DNA of 64,000 nucleotides, taken from assembly GCF_037975245.1 (NCBI RefSeq), contig NC_092574.1:512001-576000 (forward strand). The letters run 5' to 3'. The position numbers and the translations under genes are program-made. The stretch is from Apostichopus japonicus. Lineage: Eukaryota; Echinodermata; Holothuroidea; Aspidochirotida; Stichopodidae. Positions 33,546 to 45,006 of this stretch are shown one piece after another. A model generated the notes under the pieces. It was not told the DNA's origin, made no database searches, and saw nothing but the letters and a program-made list of their open reading frames with translations. Positions within the stretch are counted from its first letter, which is position 1. Each line of letters begins with the position of its first letter.

Positions 33546-33639
33546 TTCTTACAACTATAGTTTGTTATTTTCTCCTGAAAGTGTTGATGATATTGACTTT
33601 ATGTATGCCTTCTCTATTGTCCATGGGCTGGCAATTGTG

Positions 33640-34260
33640 TCCTTTAATCTGATGACCTTGACATGTGCATGTGGGTATGTTTGTGTGTATGTGCATTTGT
33701 ATGTATGTGTGTGAGTGACTTTGGCCTGCAGACAATTAGTTAAAGGTGCTTGAACTTTAACCTCAATATAGGTAGACCTTGGTGAGAAGATGATCCCTTT
33801 GACTTGTTTTCATGGAGGACAAAGGTCATTTGAGCTCCACGAAGGGTGAAGTCTGAAAACTTCAAAACACAATATCTCAAGATGTACTTTTGCCTGATCT
33901 TCAAACTTGTTAGATAGCCCTTTGTGAATTGATGATTGCTACATTTTCTATGGAGGTCAAAATGAAACAGAAGCTAAAACTCTGGAGACTTTGTAAACAT
34001 ATGATCATTGATATCCCAAGAAGTAAAAATGCATGAACATCAAACTTGCAGGTATGGACTGCAATTGGAGATGATCCATATTGTTTTTCATGGAGGTCAA
34101 AGGTTGATTTGAAGTCAACAGAGGTCAAAGTCCAAAAACTGCATGAAAGAACAATATCTCAAGAAGAAAAATTGCTAGAACTTGAAACATGGTATGTAGG
34201 TAGCAGTGGTGAGTAGGAGATGTTGCTTCTCATTGAGGTCAATTAACTTAATTCACTTGA
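33640..34260. repeat. Degenerate 150-190-bp tandem repeat rich in AGGTCA
   Basis: Three diverged units share CATGGAGG(T/A)CAAAGGT, GAGGTCAAAGTC-like words, ACAATATCTCAAGA and a TTGATGATG-like segment (around 33,780, 33,950 and 34,090). Several AGGTCA half-sites sit one base apart. Unit borders are approximate. Confidence 0.65.
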
Positions 34261-34594
34261 GGTAAATAAAGAGATGAATAAGTCTGGTCACCGAAGAGAG
34301 AAAATTGAACTTTAGCCTTATATGTGTTATGTACATAGCAATCAATGCTAAGACCCTTACACGTCTGGCCATAGCAATATGTAAAATCTTGTATTAAGAG
34401 TTAATTAACTTTCTGATGTACAAGTCCATACTAGAAATGTTAAGTTGATTCACTATGTAAGTATAACACTTCACACAACCTTATGCTGGGAACCTTCTTG
34501 TCATATCATCCTTTCTAACAGATAAGTATGGGTGTCAAAATGTTTTTACTTTTTTTCTGCCGTGGTATAATCAGCTTTACCTTTCTTAGCTTAG

Positions 34595-34644
34595 ATGGCT
34601 GATATTGTACAACACCTGAATGAGATAATGTCTGGCAAAATAGG
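34595..34644 (+). other. Exon candidate (MADIVQHLNEIMSGKIG)
   Basis: A TTTCTTAGCTTAG acceptor and a perfect GTAAGT donor bound 50 bases that begin with ATG. Phase joins exactly to the candidate at 34,980: the split Gly codon GG+A is completed there. No recognised domain. Confidence 0.5.
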
Positions 34645-34979
34645 GTAAGTGAACTATATTTCCAACTTTGCTGTATGTACTTTACTTTCTATGATTTCTG
34701 TCCAATCTTATCATGCAGATTATATATAAGGGATCTCCACCAAACTTATTATAAGTGACCTAATGAAAACAAATCTCATTGGTTTGGTACTTGTCGATAG
34801 CATTCATATGAAATGTGATCTTCTGGATCGCACATGAACTAACCGATATAGAATTATAATGTAAGAATGTCCTACATTTAGTTGTGATAGAGTGAGCAAG
34901 AGATCGTAGTCATGAAGTACGTGTTAAACCAAATTTTCCTAATAAGATATTATGTTTTGACTTTGACAGATCACAGTGG

Positions 34980-35051
34980 CATGATGTGTTTCTAACTGGA
35001 AATATGCTGAAGTATACTTCACTTGTTGGTGCAGGGACAGTGTCTGCAAAA
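34980..35051 (+). other. Exon candidate (SQWHDVFLTGNMLKYTSLVG)
   Basis: A CTTTGACAG acceptor starts an open frame in phase with the previous candidate; the proposed donor (GTTTGT) is weak and the frame stops about 20 bases later if it is not used. Function unknown. Confidence 0.42.
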
Positions 35052-35239
35052 GTTTGTTGTAAACTTTAACGGTTTAAATCTTGATGAACTTATAATTACT
35101 TCTCAGTTGTCTAGCCTACTGCAGACAAACTGAAAACCTACATACAAAGTTTTGAGCCAGTTTGGGACTACTGTGTTGGGCATGTTGGTTGCATGTATTT
35201 TGCTCTGATGGGTATTCTGTATTGGTTCCAAGTATGCCA

Positions 35240-35458
35240 GATATTTCAATATGGTCAACTTGGTCAAATTCTTAAACTATTTTTATTACCATTTCACCGG
35301 GAATTTACCTCACTGGGACATTCTGTGATAGTGTGTGTTTAGTTAGAATGTCTGAGAACAATTTGGAGTGTAAAGACCTCCAGGAAAGTACTTTTTGAAA
35401 ACTTCTGGCAATTATAGCATGCAATAATTTGGGACTTATACAGACTCTACCTTTAAAG
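35240..35458. repeat. About 210-bp dispersed repeat, copy 4
   Basis: Same orientation as copy 2: AATTTACCTCACTGGGACATTC, AGACCTCCAGGAAAG and ATACAGACTCTACCTTTAA. It is the closest match to copy 3 in reverse. Confidence 0.7.
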
Positions 35459-35644
35459 GTGAACTTGATGTGAAGCAACATTCATGGTTGAGAACATTCC
35501 ATAGAAATATGTTCTGTTAGTGAGCTTGCTGAATATTTAAAAGTTTGTTCAGGTGGAATACTATGGGAGACTAACAGTAAAGAAGAATTGGTTCCACATT
35601 ACCAGCTGAAAACCCCATAACAAAACATTGTTTCATTCCTGCAG

Positions 35645-35710
35645 GAAATATGTTGTGGGCCCCACCTATAGCTACTCAAGGAAAGATATCACAGTGGATG
35701 ATCTGTGATG
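35645..35710 (+). other. Exon candidate (KYVVGPTYSYSRKDITVDDL)
   Basis: A TTTCATTCCTGCAG acceptor is followed by 20 open codons and a TGA, with no obvious donor. Either a 3' terminal exon or a decayed piece. Function unknown. Confidence 0.3.
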
Positions 35711-35763
35711 TCATCTTGTCAAATATGTTCTTCAAAAGCTTTTACATTCCTTTTAGAGATTTT

Positions 35764-37665
35764 TCATTTATTTATTTCATTTATTTTCCATTTTCTCACA
35801 ATGTTTATATAATAATAGGACTGTGAAGACAATACCATGCAAAGAAAATAAGAGGTAGTAATTCAAATAAAAGAAAAATAATGGAAATTACGGAGAGAAA
35901 ATGGTGGAAGGGCTTGGAAGCCGTAGCTTGTACAAGAAGCCCACCAAGAATAAAGGTAACAAGTATAAAGTATATGGGCATGATAATAAAGCCCCTTACA
36001 AGGAAGACCTATATCCCCCCATCCCCCCCACCCCTAAAATAAAAAAAAAGGCATTTTGATAATGTGGGAAATACTTAAAGTCAGAGACAAATGTAGATCT
36101 AAAGATGTTGATACTTGGATAAAAGATGATTTTTCAACTTGAATGAAAATGAATTAAGGTACTTAATATTTCTTAATGTATGACTTAGGCTATTCCAGAA
36201 ATTAACACCATAACAGACGATGGAACGTTTAAAGACATCGGTATTTATGGGCAATGAAAATAAATTTCCAGAGGATCTGGTGTGGTAGTTATGTATATTA
36301 TAATTGAAATTAAAGTAATTATTAAAATTGACTGGTAATTTATTATTAATAGACTTAAAAATAAAAACTGCACAATGGTATCTATGTAAATCAAAAATAT
36401 CTAGTAAGTTCAGTGAGCTGAATAGTGGTGGGGTATGTGCTAAGAAATCAGACTGTGTAATAACACGGACAGCCTTCTTTTGTAATAAAAGCAATTGCTT
36501 TAGGTAGGTAGAATATGCATTACCCCAAACAATATTACAATAATTAAGATGAAGTAGTATGAAAGTATTATACAAGTTCTTGAGAATATACATTGGAACA
36601 AAGTCTTTGATTTTATAAAGGACTCCAACAGTTTTTGAGATGGTAGTTTTAATCTTGGAGATGTGGGAAGACCACTTTAGAGCAGGATCAATAAATAAAC
36701 CTAGGAATTTTATAACCTCAACACGCTTTAACTGTGAGTTGCCAATACATATATCTATGTTCTTGATTTTTTTGTGGTTTGGGTGAAAAATCATAAAGTG
36801 GGTTTTGTTAATATTCAAAGATAATATATTTACTTGACACCAAGTAGAGACTTTAGCTAATTCAAAATTTATAGTAGATGCAGCATGATTTATATCTTTG
36901 TGTTTATACAGTATACTGGTGTCATCTGCGAAAAGTGTAAAATACAAGGTGTTTGAACAATTTATAATATCATTTATATACAAGGAGAAAAGCAGTGGAC
37001 CTAAAATTGACCCTTGTGGTACTCCGCATGTAATTTTACTGAAATTAGAATAATGATTATCAATATGAACACATTGGCGTCTGCCGGATAGATAATTAAC
37101 AAACCAGTTGAATGCAACCCCTCTTATACCATAATGATACAATTTGTTGAAGAGAATTCCATGATTGACAGTATCAAAGGCTTTAGATAAATCTAAAAAT
37201 ACACCCAAAGAATATTCCTTATTGTTAAAGCCGTTAATGATATATTGAGAAACATCCAAAGCTGCCATATCTGTAGAACGCCCCTTACGAAATCTAAATT
37301 GTTTATCAGTAATAATGTTCTTGTCTAAAAAATGTACAGTACGGTTATATATTATACGTTCTAAGAGTTTAGATAAAGATGAAAGAACTGAGATGGGCCT
37401 GTAATTGTTAATAGATAGCTTATCACCACTTTTGAAAATTGGAGTAACTTTAGCTTCTTTAGTACGAGTTGGAACAACACCTGTAGAAATTGATAAATTA
37501 AAAATATATGTAAGAGGGGCAGCTATAATAAAACGATTTTCTTGGAGAAACTGAACAGAAATATTATCAAGACCACAAGAGCCTTTTTTCAATTGCATTA
37601 TTAAATTGATAATTTCAGAGGAGTTGGTTGGTGAGAGAAATAGAGATTTTTGTTGATTTGAAATG
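35764..37665 (-). mobile_element. 5'-truncated LINE, minus strand
   Basis: On the minus strand the element enters within the linker before the reverse transcriptase (near 37,665) and ends with an AT-rich 3' UTR and an AAATAAATGAAATAAATAAATG tail at about 35,764-35,800. It is a different, more diverged subfamily than the LINEs at 324 and 19,440: it lacks their GGGAGTCTTC stem. It lies among plus-strand exon candidates, presumably in an intron. Confidence 0.85.
36099..37598 (-). CDS. LINE reverse transcriptase, 5'-truncated
   Basis: An open frame of 499 codons holds the whole RT core: GLDNISVQFL, NNYRPISVLSSLSKLLERI, GVFLDLSKAFDTVNH, CGVPQGSILGPLLFSLYIND and LFADDT (36,919-36,934), then the C-terminal region through HNYHTR and the NFWNSL motif. 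The formal ATG at 37,598 is internal: homologous text continues upstream (SSEIINLI) in the same frame for about 20 codons before ending near 37,665. The endonuclease is absent. No internal stop is present, so this copy is moderately young, but it has no promoter of its own. Its neighbours suggest an intronic insertion on the antisense strand. Confidence 0.87.
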   Translation of the reverse strand: MQLKKGSCGLDNISVQFLQENRFIIAAPLTYIFNLSISTGVVPTRTKEAKVTPIFKSGDKLSINNYRPISVLSSLSKLLERIIYNRTVHFLDKNIITDKQFRFRKGRSTDMAALDVSQYIINGFNNKEYSLGVFLDLSKAFDTVNHGILFNKLYHYGIRGVAFNWFVNYLSGRRQCVHIDNHYSNFSKITCGVPQGSILGPLLFSLYINDIINCSNTLYFTLFADDTSILYKHKDINHAASTINFELAKVSTWCQVNILSLNINKTHFMIFHPNHKKIKNIDICIGNSQLKRVEVIKFLGLFIDPALKWSSHISKIKTTISKTVGVLYKIKDFVPMYILKNLYNTFILLHLNYCNIVWGNAYSTYLKQLLLLQKKAVRVITQSDFLAHTPPLFSSLNLLDIFDLHRYHCAVFIFKSINNKLPVNFNNYFNFNYNIHNYHTRSSGNLFSLPINTDVFKRSIVCYGVNFWNSLSHTLRNIKYLNSFSFKLKNHLLSKYQHL

Positions 37666-38076
37666 TTTCTGTAAGAATGTCATTTACCATGTGAGCACTG
37701 CAGGTTTGTACATCAAAGGAAAAGAAGGACATTTTCAATTCATTGCTGTGATGATGTTGACCTGCAGATAGATTCATTAAATTCCAACAAGCTTGAAATA
37801 GCTGTCTCTGAGATAGAACATGCATCAACATAGTTTTCACATAGCAGAAATTTTCAGGTAAATTGAAATTATTCATAATACATTCACCTTATCACTCAAA
37901 TATCATATTAATGGCTTACACCCTAGAAATAAAATATCTAATGCATTCACTTTATCACTCAAATATCTATATTAACGGCCTTAGAAAATAATATATCTAA
38001 TGCATTCCTGACATCACATGATCATGTAATCTGTGCAACTGGTCTAAAGAGTTGATTTTTCTTTTCTGTTTTACAG

Positions 38077-38161
38077 CCTAGAGAAGCACTAACCACAGAA
38101 CTTAGATCCCACTACAACACAGCACCAGATAAGACAAGAGGGCCCATATTGCCAAAGGAAG
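38077..38161 (+). other. Exon candidate (PREALTTELRSHYNTAPDKT)
   Basis: A strong TTTTCTGTTTTACAG acceptor and a GTCATG donor bound 85 open bases. The piece lies upstream of the SET exons on the same strand, but the intervening SET N-terminal half was not found and the phase of the next known exon does not connect directly. Function unknown. Confidence 0.4.
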
Positions 38162-38243
38162 GTCATGTTTTGGTCACTACTTGCCATATGCACAATACTA
38201 TATCACATGAAACATCAAGTCCAGCTCCTCACAAATAGCATAG

Positions 38244-38248
<5 letters not shown>

Positions 38249-38331
<83 letters not shown>
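38249..38331. repeat. TA microsatellite
   Basis: About 40 uninterrupted TA dinucleotides. Two overlapping minus-strand open frames here are only the YIYIYI translation of this run. Confidence 0.98.
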
Positions 38332-38333
<2 letters not shown>

Positions 38334-38399
38334 TGGGGTGAGGGGTCTTTAACTTGCATTTGCAATGTCTCAGCAAAAATGCTCCCCAACTTACTGGTT

Positions 38400-40299
38400 T
38401 ATTGGTCAATGCACACTAATGGGCTTGTGAACCAGCATACATAGTTCATTGCTAGCCTGACTAGATATATTTCTTTTACTTATTCTCTAAATTAACAAAC
38501 TAATCTTACTTATTTTTCTTGATTGCAAATTGTTGACAAATAAAAAGCAACAATCAAATCATATCTTTTTTAGTGTAGTCATATTTGTACCAGCTTCAAC
38601 CATTTTACATAGTTAGACTAACAGTGAAATTAACTTTGGTGATGGGGATGGGGCAATATTTAAGGTTTTTTGAATGTGGAAGAGGGGAGGAATTGTTTTC
38701 TAGAGGTAGGGAATGGCTGGCACAAAAAATTCGACAGATGGCATCTTTTAATGAGATGGTTGCCTAACCCACACTAAGTGCATAAATCTAGCCTAAATGT
38801 TTAAAAATAATAATTTGCATAGCCAAGCTTTTTTATATGTAGTTACCTGAAAGTGGATCGTGGAGCTAAGAATAATAAATTGGGAAGAGGGGAGGACTGG
38901 GGAGAGAGGTATGGGTGTTTATAAGGTAGGGACAAGGGAGTGCTGGCACCATATGCCAACCACAGTTTGTTTTTAACACTAAACTCAGTCAAATAGCAGA
39001 AGCCATCCTATCCACATGTTGCAAAAAAAGTACAATTTGCATAGACTTGTGTACAACTCTGGATGTTGGGATCTGGAAGTGGATATTAGCCGATTATATT
39101 GAGGAAGAGGGGGGGGGGGGGACTGGGATGAGTAAGGACTGGGGTGGGCAGCAGGGAATTTAAGAAGTATTGATATTGAGTCATTTGGAAGTTTTCCATT
39201 TTTAAGTAAATCATTGAATTTGAGAGATGTGTGAATTGGTGTTAACTTTTATACTACACAAAAAATCATAAAAGCTATCAGCATAATTAAAGACACAGAG
39301 AATAACATAAACAATCATGTGTCCACTGAATAAAATCAACCAATATCAATGGTTAATAGGTTATTCAATGTGACTTACCTCAGCCGGAAATAATGTACAC
39401 TTTAGCTACGGTAATATGCTTCTAAGCTATGTGCATGTTTTGGCTGTTTGGCAGTTCAGCAGTTTTTAACTATTGTCAACAAATTGAATTGCAATCTGTT
39501 AACCCTATTCAAATTATGCTAGATGCAGAACTCTGCAATCAAACTCAAATACATTTAGTCATACAGACAATCATATTATTTTGAGATAGGGCACATGCTT
39601 TAGGACATGATTTGCAAGGTATTGGTATCCCACAGCATTGTTGCTCTCGCTTTGAAATAACAAGTCTATGAACCACATTAGTTTAATATTTCATAATGAA
39701 ATTAATGCTATTCAGCGATATTCACTTCAGTAGGAATTAGTGTATTTCCAATTTCCTTGGTGGTTTCATGCAAACAAACTTTTAAGAAGAAACAAAATCT
39801 AAGCATCCTGACTAAAGTTTCACTCAATTCTAACCACTTTCAATGAGATAGCACTGATTTTACACCGGAAGTGGACTTGAGGCAAACCGGCTTTGATGTC
39901 AGAGTTTTGCACTGACAACAAAGTGGTTTTTTTTTCACAATCTATTGTTCACACCTTGGAATGAAAGACTGGCTAGTTAGAAATCATACTTGTTGCTTCA
40001 GTTTCACTTTATGTGTGAAAAGAGACAACTTCAAGTGTACATCAAAATGTACAATTAAAACAAAACATAAGAATTTAATGCAAATTCATCCTGAATGTTG
40101 CATTCATTTCCGTATTGTACCTGTCAAAAATTCATTTTGGCTGGTATCATGTACTATCATATACAATGGGTGATCTGTCTATGCAGCTCTCTATACAGTG
40201 TGTGTCATCTTTTACCGTTGTTCAGTCCTGCTCCTTAGGTTTCATAGTCATTCTGAATTGTTTTATAATCCACTTAAACTTTCAATTTGTTGCCCTCAG
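38400..40299. other. Intron or intergenic, no feature recognised
   Basis: AT-rich DNA with a G-run near 39,110. I searched here for the missing N-terminal half of the SET domain and did not find it. Confidence 0.45.
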
Positions 40300-40489
40300 T
40301 ATTGATGCTACAGACACAGCCTGTGTTGCAAAGATGGTAAATGATGGGATTGGCAGGGATGCCAATTCTGTTATGAAGAAAAACATATTTGAAGGTCTAT
40401 GTCTATGTTTCTCTGCCTTAAAAGACATAAAACATGGTCAAGAACTCTGATACGACTATGGGCAAACAAAATTACTGTGGAGAAAGAAG
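40300..40489 (+). pseudogene. SET-domain core exon with in-frame TGA
   Basis: A TTGCCCTCAG acceptor and GTAAGA donor. It contains the pseudoknot-forming AKMVNDG...N segment and the ELxYDYG catalytic end of SET. The TGA is at 40,448-40,450. Without that stop the exon would be open to the donor. Confidence 0.82.
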
Positions 40490-41184
40490 GTAAGAGAAAA
40501 ATTGGCATCAGTAAAAAATTACTGGTTTGTTAAAATTAATTGGGTATGGAGAAACATTATGTTTAAGATAAAGTCTGGTCAGGACATCTTTAATATCGTT
40601 CCACAAGCATATTGTATCTCCCATATTTGCCACAAGTATAAACCCAGTATACGAAGGAGATCTTTCACTGAATAATTGGCCTAGGATCTGTCCATTACAA
40701 ACATCTTGGACATTCATCCCAATAGGCCGGGCATGAATTTATCCAAACAACATGAATCTTTATTCATATAAATGATTTCTACAGCAATGTTATGCCATTA
40801 TAACTAAAATTTAATTGAAAATTCGGCCCAACTTAATTTGTGTTGTTAGTAAACTAAATATGTGGTTCAACCTATTGATTTTAACTTGTAAAAGTTCATA
40901 TCAGCAATACAAAATATTGAATGGATATTGCAACTGTTTCCACATTATGTAGGGAACAGAGTGGTATGTTGTAACTGAACTGTGTAGACTTGGTGACAAA
41001 AACATTGCTGGCACAAAACACATTTCTAATATAAAAGATAAGTTTAAAACACTTTTTGAATGGCAGTGGAAAATATGATAGTCAACAAGGAATTACTCAA
41101 TCGGATGAAAACGGTATATTTTGATTATTTTTCTTTGCTGCACAGCATATTGAACAATTGGTATGTCTCATTGGGCAAGTAATC

Positions 41185-41370
41185 AGTGGCGGAGATTTCT
41201 TGTCAGAAGTGGGGGGTTGCAGGCCATTGATGAAATAAAAAGTCATAACTGCTGGCTCACTATCTAAGTGGAGCACCACCATAAGTTGGTGCGAAGTGCA
41301 CAAGAATTTTTGGCAAATATTGCCTCCCAGATTGCAGTAAATGGCACTGCCCAGGCCTTGGAAAGCTGCA
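41185..41370. repeat. GGAGCRCCACCAT dispersed repeat, copy 1
   Basis: CAGTGGCGGAG start, then CTATCTAAGTGGAGCACCACC, GTTGGTGCGAAGTGCACAAG, GGCAAATATTGCCTCCCAGAT and a CACTGCCCAG end. Same family as the next two copies. Confidence 0.75.
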
Positions 41371-41535
41371 TTTAACCAGTGGCGTATGCAGGATTTTCTA
41401 ACCGGGGGGGGGCGCGTATTACTATCTCAGCGGAGCGCCACCATTGGTTGGCGCGCAGCGTACAAGCAAATTTGTGGTTTTGGTACCACCAGATCACCGG
41501 AAACTTTTGCCTGAGAACCAAGTTTTTTCCAAATA
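41371..41535. repeat. GGAGCRCCACCAT dispersed repeat, copy 2
   Basis: CAGTGGCGTATGCAGG start followed by a G-run, CTATCTCAGCGGAGCGCCACC, GGTTGGCGCGCAGCGTACAA and a CACCAGATCACCGG end. It directly follows copy 1. Confidence 0.75.
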
Positions 41536-41934
41536 CTAATTTTTCTCATCTATAACTTCGTCACCAGTCACACATCATGTTCGACTTCATCACATATCCT
41601 GTGGATCATTGCTTTTGTAGGTGATTCTTCATTGCAGCCCACAATATCCGTCAGCCCCACTGTTCAGAATTTGAAAATTCACAATTCTTGTGAATAAATT
41701 CACTTCAAAACATACCCATAATGTTGCACAAAATATCGTCTATGGACAACCGATATAGAAAAACCTCCTTCAAACCCTAACAGACGGGTCAAAATTGCAC
41801 GAGTATGATGAAGTATGATGTTGTTTAGGGAATTTTCGAAAATTCAGACGGCTTCTAAAAAATTAAATTTCGTTGAAGGATTATACCAGATATTTTAGAA
41901 ACCGAACACTACACACATCAACAGTTTTGAGCAT

Positions 41935-42110
41935 GGGCGCAGATCAGTCTTAGATAATGGTGGGGACGCATGTCTGTTCTATGACACTATCTAAGCGGAG
42001 CGCGACCATGGGTTTGCGCGTAGCGTACGATTTTTTTGGGCAAATATACCTCCCAGATCGCCAGAAATAACACTTCCCAGACCTAAAGATGCTCCTAAAC
42101 CTCCTTAAGT
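41935..42110. repeat. GGAGCRCCACCAT dispersed repeat, copy 3
   Basis: GGGCGCAGATCAG start, CACTATCTAAGCGGAGCGCG, GGTTTGCGCGTAGCGTACGA, GGGCAAATATACCTCCCAGA and a CACTTCCCAGACC end. The core GCGGAGCGC/GCGCGTAGC words are CpG-rich, unlike the flanks. Confidence 0.75.
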
Positions 42111-42769
42111 TTTAGATCTCATGGCTTAGAAATTTAGTTTGGAGAAATACATGGGCGTCTGCAGAAAGAAAATCAGGGGACAAATAATCCAAGTAGACTT
42201 TTGTATATACGATGGGCCTGGGATCCTCTCCCAGAAAACAAATATAGACTGCCGCAAATGCGATTTCCGTCCTATATTTAACAACTGTGGATAAAAGGAT
42301 CTGCGCCCATGGTTTGGAGGCTGTTTATCGTGGAACGCCATTTTCATGCTCAATGATATGATGTGATATCTGCTGTTTGCTTTACAAATTCGAATAATTT
42401 TGTCCCTGTTCCTCTTTCTCTTCCCGTTTTTTGCCGTATTTTCTACTCCATCCTTTTCTCCTTTTCTCTCTTTCTTCTTTTTCTTTTCCTTCCTTCACCT
42501 CGTTGAAGTTGGCAAGCGTATACAGTTCCAAAGCTATTCAACAGCAACAAAACATTATTTTGTGTATGTCTGTTGTGGGGTGAAGTTTATAGCGCTATGA
42601 GCTACAAGTTCCAATGCACAAGGTGGGGGAAAGGGGCTAGAAATAATGTGTGGGTCAATTCTAACTTGGTTATCGGTCATTAATTGTTGATGTAGCCTAC
42701 CAGGTAAAAGGTTGAAATGACTTTAACAATTTCAAATTTAATAATTTGATTTATTATGCCATTTGGAGC

Positions 42770-42900
42770 ACATAACATAGGCTATAACAGAACATTACTG
42801 GCAAAAACTAGGGGGGGGGTTGATTGTGTGGGCCAACCCCCCCTCTTCAAAAAGTGGGAGGGTTAAAACCCCCCTTGTTTCTCCGCCACTGCAAGTAATC
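42770..42900. repeat. C/G-run-rich repeat ending in CTCCGCCACTG
   Basis: G- and C-runs (AGGGGGGGGG, CCCCCCCTC) and a CTCCGCCACTG end that mirrors the CAGTGGCGGAG start at 41,185. Probably an inverted, diverged relative of that repeat class. Confidence 0.5.
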
Positions 42901-43246
42901 ACTACTGCCACTGAAACAATATCCTCCATAGAGTATTCAAATTCAAGAGAGAGAAATGCTGCCTGATAAAGTACAATTGAAACTTGTTTCATTGTCTTTG
43001 GTCTCCTCTATATATCTACATATGACAACTGAACATCGCTTCTTCCATTCTTCTTAACTTACCATGTTATCCAGTTGTGTGCACTAACTGGTCACCAAAA
43101 CAATGACCAAGTGGATGTAAATTGGCTGATTTAACAAAACCCACTCATTTTCTTTGCAGGAAATACTTTAGGTAAAAAATTCAAAATAGGAAGGTGCGGT
43201 TAGAAAGGAAAATAATTTTAAACGTCTTCTTTCTACTTTCTTCTAG

Positions 43247-43319
43247 GATTTGCAAGAATCTACCGGGAAACATCATCTTCAATTTGATGAAGAACCAGGG
43301 AAACATTTTGACAATCGAG
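43247..43319 (+). other. Exon after SET (DLQESTGKHHLQFDEEPGKH)
   Basis: A CTACTTTCTTCTAG acceptor and a GTTAGA donor. It starts in phase 0, matching the SET exon end, and leaves a G that the next exon completes. No recognised domain. Confidence 0.55.
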
Positions 43320-44275
43320 GTTAGAATTGGTTTAATTCCTTGAAATTACTGTTGGATTGTTGATTTTCATTTTAATCATTTTATCACTTTAAACAACTCC
43401 CCCCCCCCCTTGATGGAATTTAATATTCTTTGAAAGGTAAGTTTAAACTAGAAATGAAATATTGTCAGTGCATCTTGTAATTGCTAAATACATTAAAGAA
43501 AAAGAAATGAAAGACATTGGCTCTATCACCTCTGCTACTAACTATGCTGTTGCCTGTAGTATGTTTCAGATAAACACTCTTATGATGAGGAGGAGAGAGA
43601 TGTCACAAAGACAGAAAGGTTGAAACAAAGGCAAGAAGTACTTAATAAATTTCAATAATCTAGTGCCATCATCCACAGCATGATAAATTGATAGTTTAGG
43701 TGGTTACTCATTTTGTTGCTGATGGTAATATCTCTTTTAAGAATATTTCAAAATGTTGTGAAATTGATGGTTGATAAGCTCTTCCCCCTTCCCCCCATTA
43801 TTTCATGTTAGACTGCAGTTAGTGAGGCTCTTTAATACCAATTTTCAATTCATTTTATTGTCACATATCTAAGTTACATCAATTTCATTTTAGAAATGAC
43901 CTTATTTTGCCAATTAACATGTTATCTAGGACTTGGTTGTTTTGTCTATAAATTGATTATATTTCAGAGCTTGATAGACAAATTCAGTGAATCAATTGAT
44001 AGCAAATCTATTGACTTGCACTTTAAACTAAGAATTTTACAGACACTACTTAACTTTACTGAAATGGCAGGAACACCCCTCCTCCCCCCTCCTTCCCCCT
44101 CCTCCCCCCTCCCCTGTCATTCATTTTTCAAATACATTTGTGCTATATTTTTATTGGACTTTTGAAAGAAATGAATGTTGGAAACAAAGCTCAAGTTGAT
44201 CATCACCAATGAGAGAAGTTACTGGATTTGAGATTCTCAATGATCCACTTATATGAATACATCTTATTTCTACAG

Positions 44276-44314
44276 GCCAAAATGAGGCATTCACTGAAGA
44301 AGAAACCAATGAAG
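44276..44314 (+). other. Small acidic exon (GQNEAFTEEETNE)
   Basis: A TTTCTACAG acceptor and GTATGT donor. Phase joins on both sides. Acidic and probably disordered. Confidence 0.55.
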
Positions 44315-44404
44315 GTATGTAAATATAAAATATATTGGAGATCTTATCTAAGGAAACTTGTCATTGCTATCTCACAGGTGACTACAATATTGTTATTCTT
44401 AAAA

Positions 44405-45006
44405 GTAACTCTATAGACTGCCTGAATGTCACTTATTCAAATGGCTTTTACCCAGTATTAATAAACAAACCCACTTTCTTTGACAGCTATAGATGACACT
44501 ATATATAACCAATGTATATAACAATAATTTATTGTCAGGTATTTTGACAACTGATTTTAAGTGATCAGTTTCCTATATATGCCTTAAGAAACCAGTCACT
44601 AAAGCTCCCAAACCATCAAACTGGTGGTATGTTAGAAACTATTGTATTAAAAACATAAACTGTGTCATGTATGACATTGCCAATACAGACTGGAGTCAGG
44701 TCTATGAACAAACATGTGCAGATTCTGCATATAGCGTATATTTCGATAGCTTTAACATTACCTTTAATAATTGTTTTTCGTATATCAAACATAATAATAA
44801 ACATAATAATAAACACCATCCTTGAATTACAAAGGGCATTCTAACTTCAATTAAAAGAAAAAATAAACTTTTTAAAAATTATTTAATACACCAAACAGTT
44901 ACAGATAAATTAGTGTATACCAGATATCTCAACAGATTGACTAATGTTCTTAGAATACCAAAAAACCTTTATTGCAATTATATCTGTCATTTCATGAAAA
45001 AATAAA
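44405..45006 (+). pseudogene. LINE endonuclease-linker fragment
   Basis: Plus-strand text in shifting frames matches the CR1/L2-like LINEs here: NGFYPVLINKPTFFDS and SDQFPIYAL of the endonuclease, then DSAYSVYFDSFNITFNNCF, KHHPWITKGILTSIKRKNKL and LTNVLRIPKNLY of the linker before reverse transcriptase. It contains stops and frameshifts, has no RT and lies between SET-gene exons. Confidence 0.8.

Noticed and set aside
38198-38409. Two minus-strand open frames over the TA run
   Set aside because: Artefacts of an uninterrupted TA repeat with no flanking coding features.
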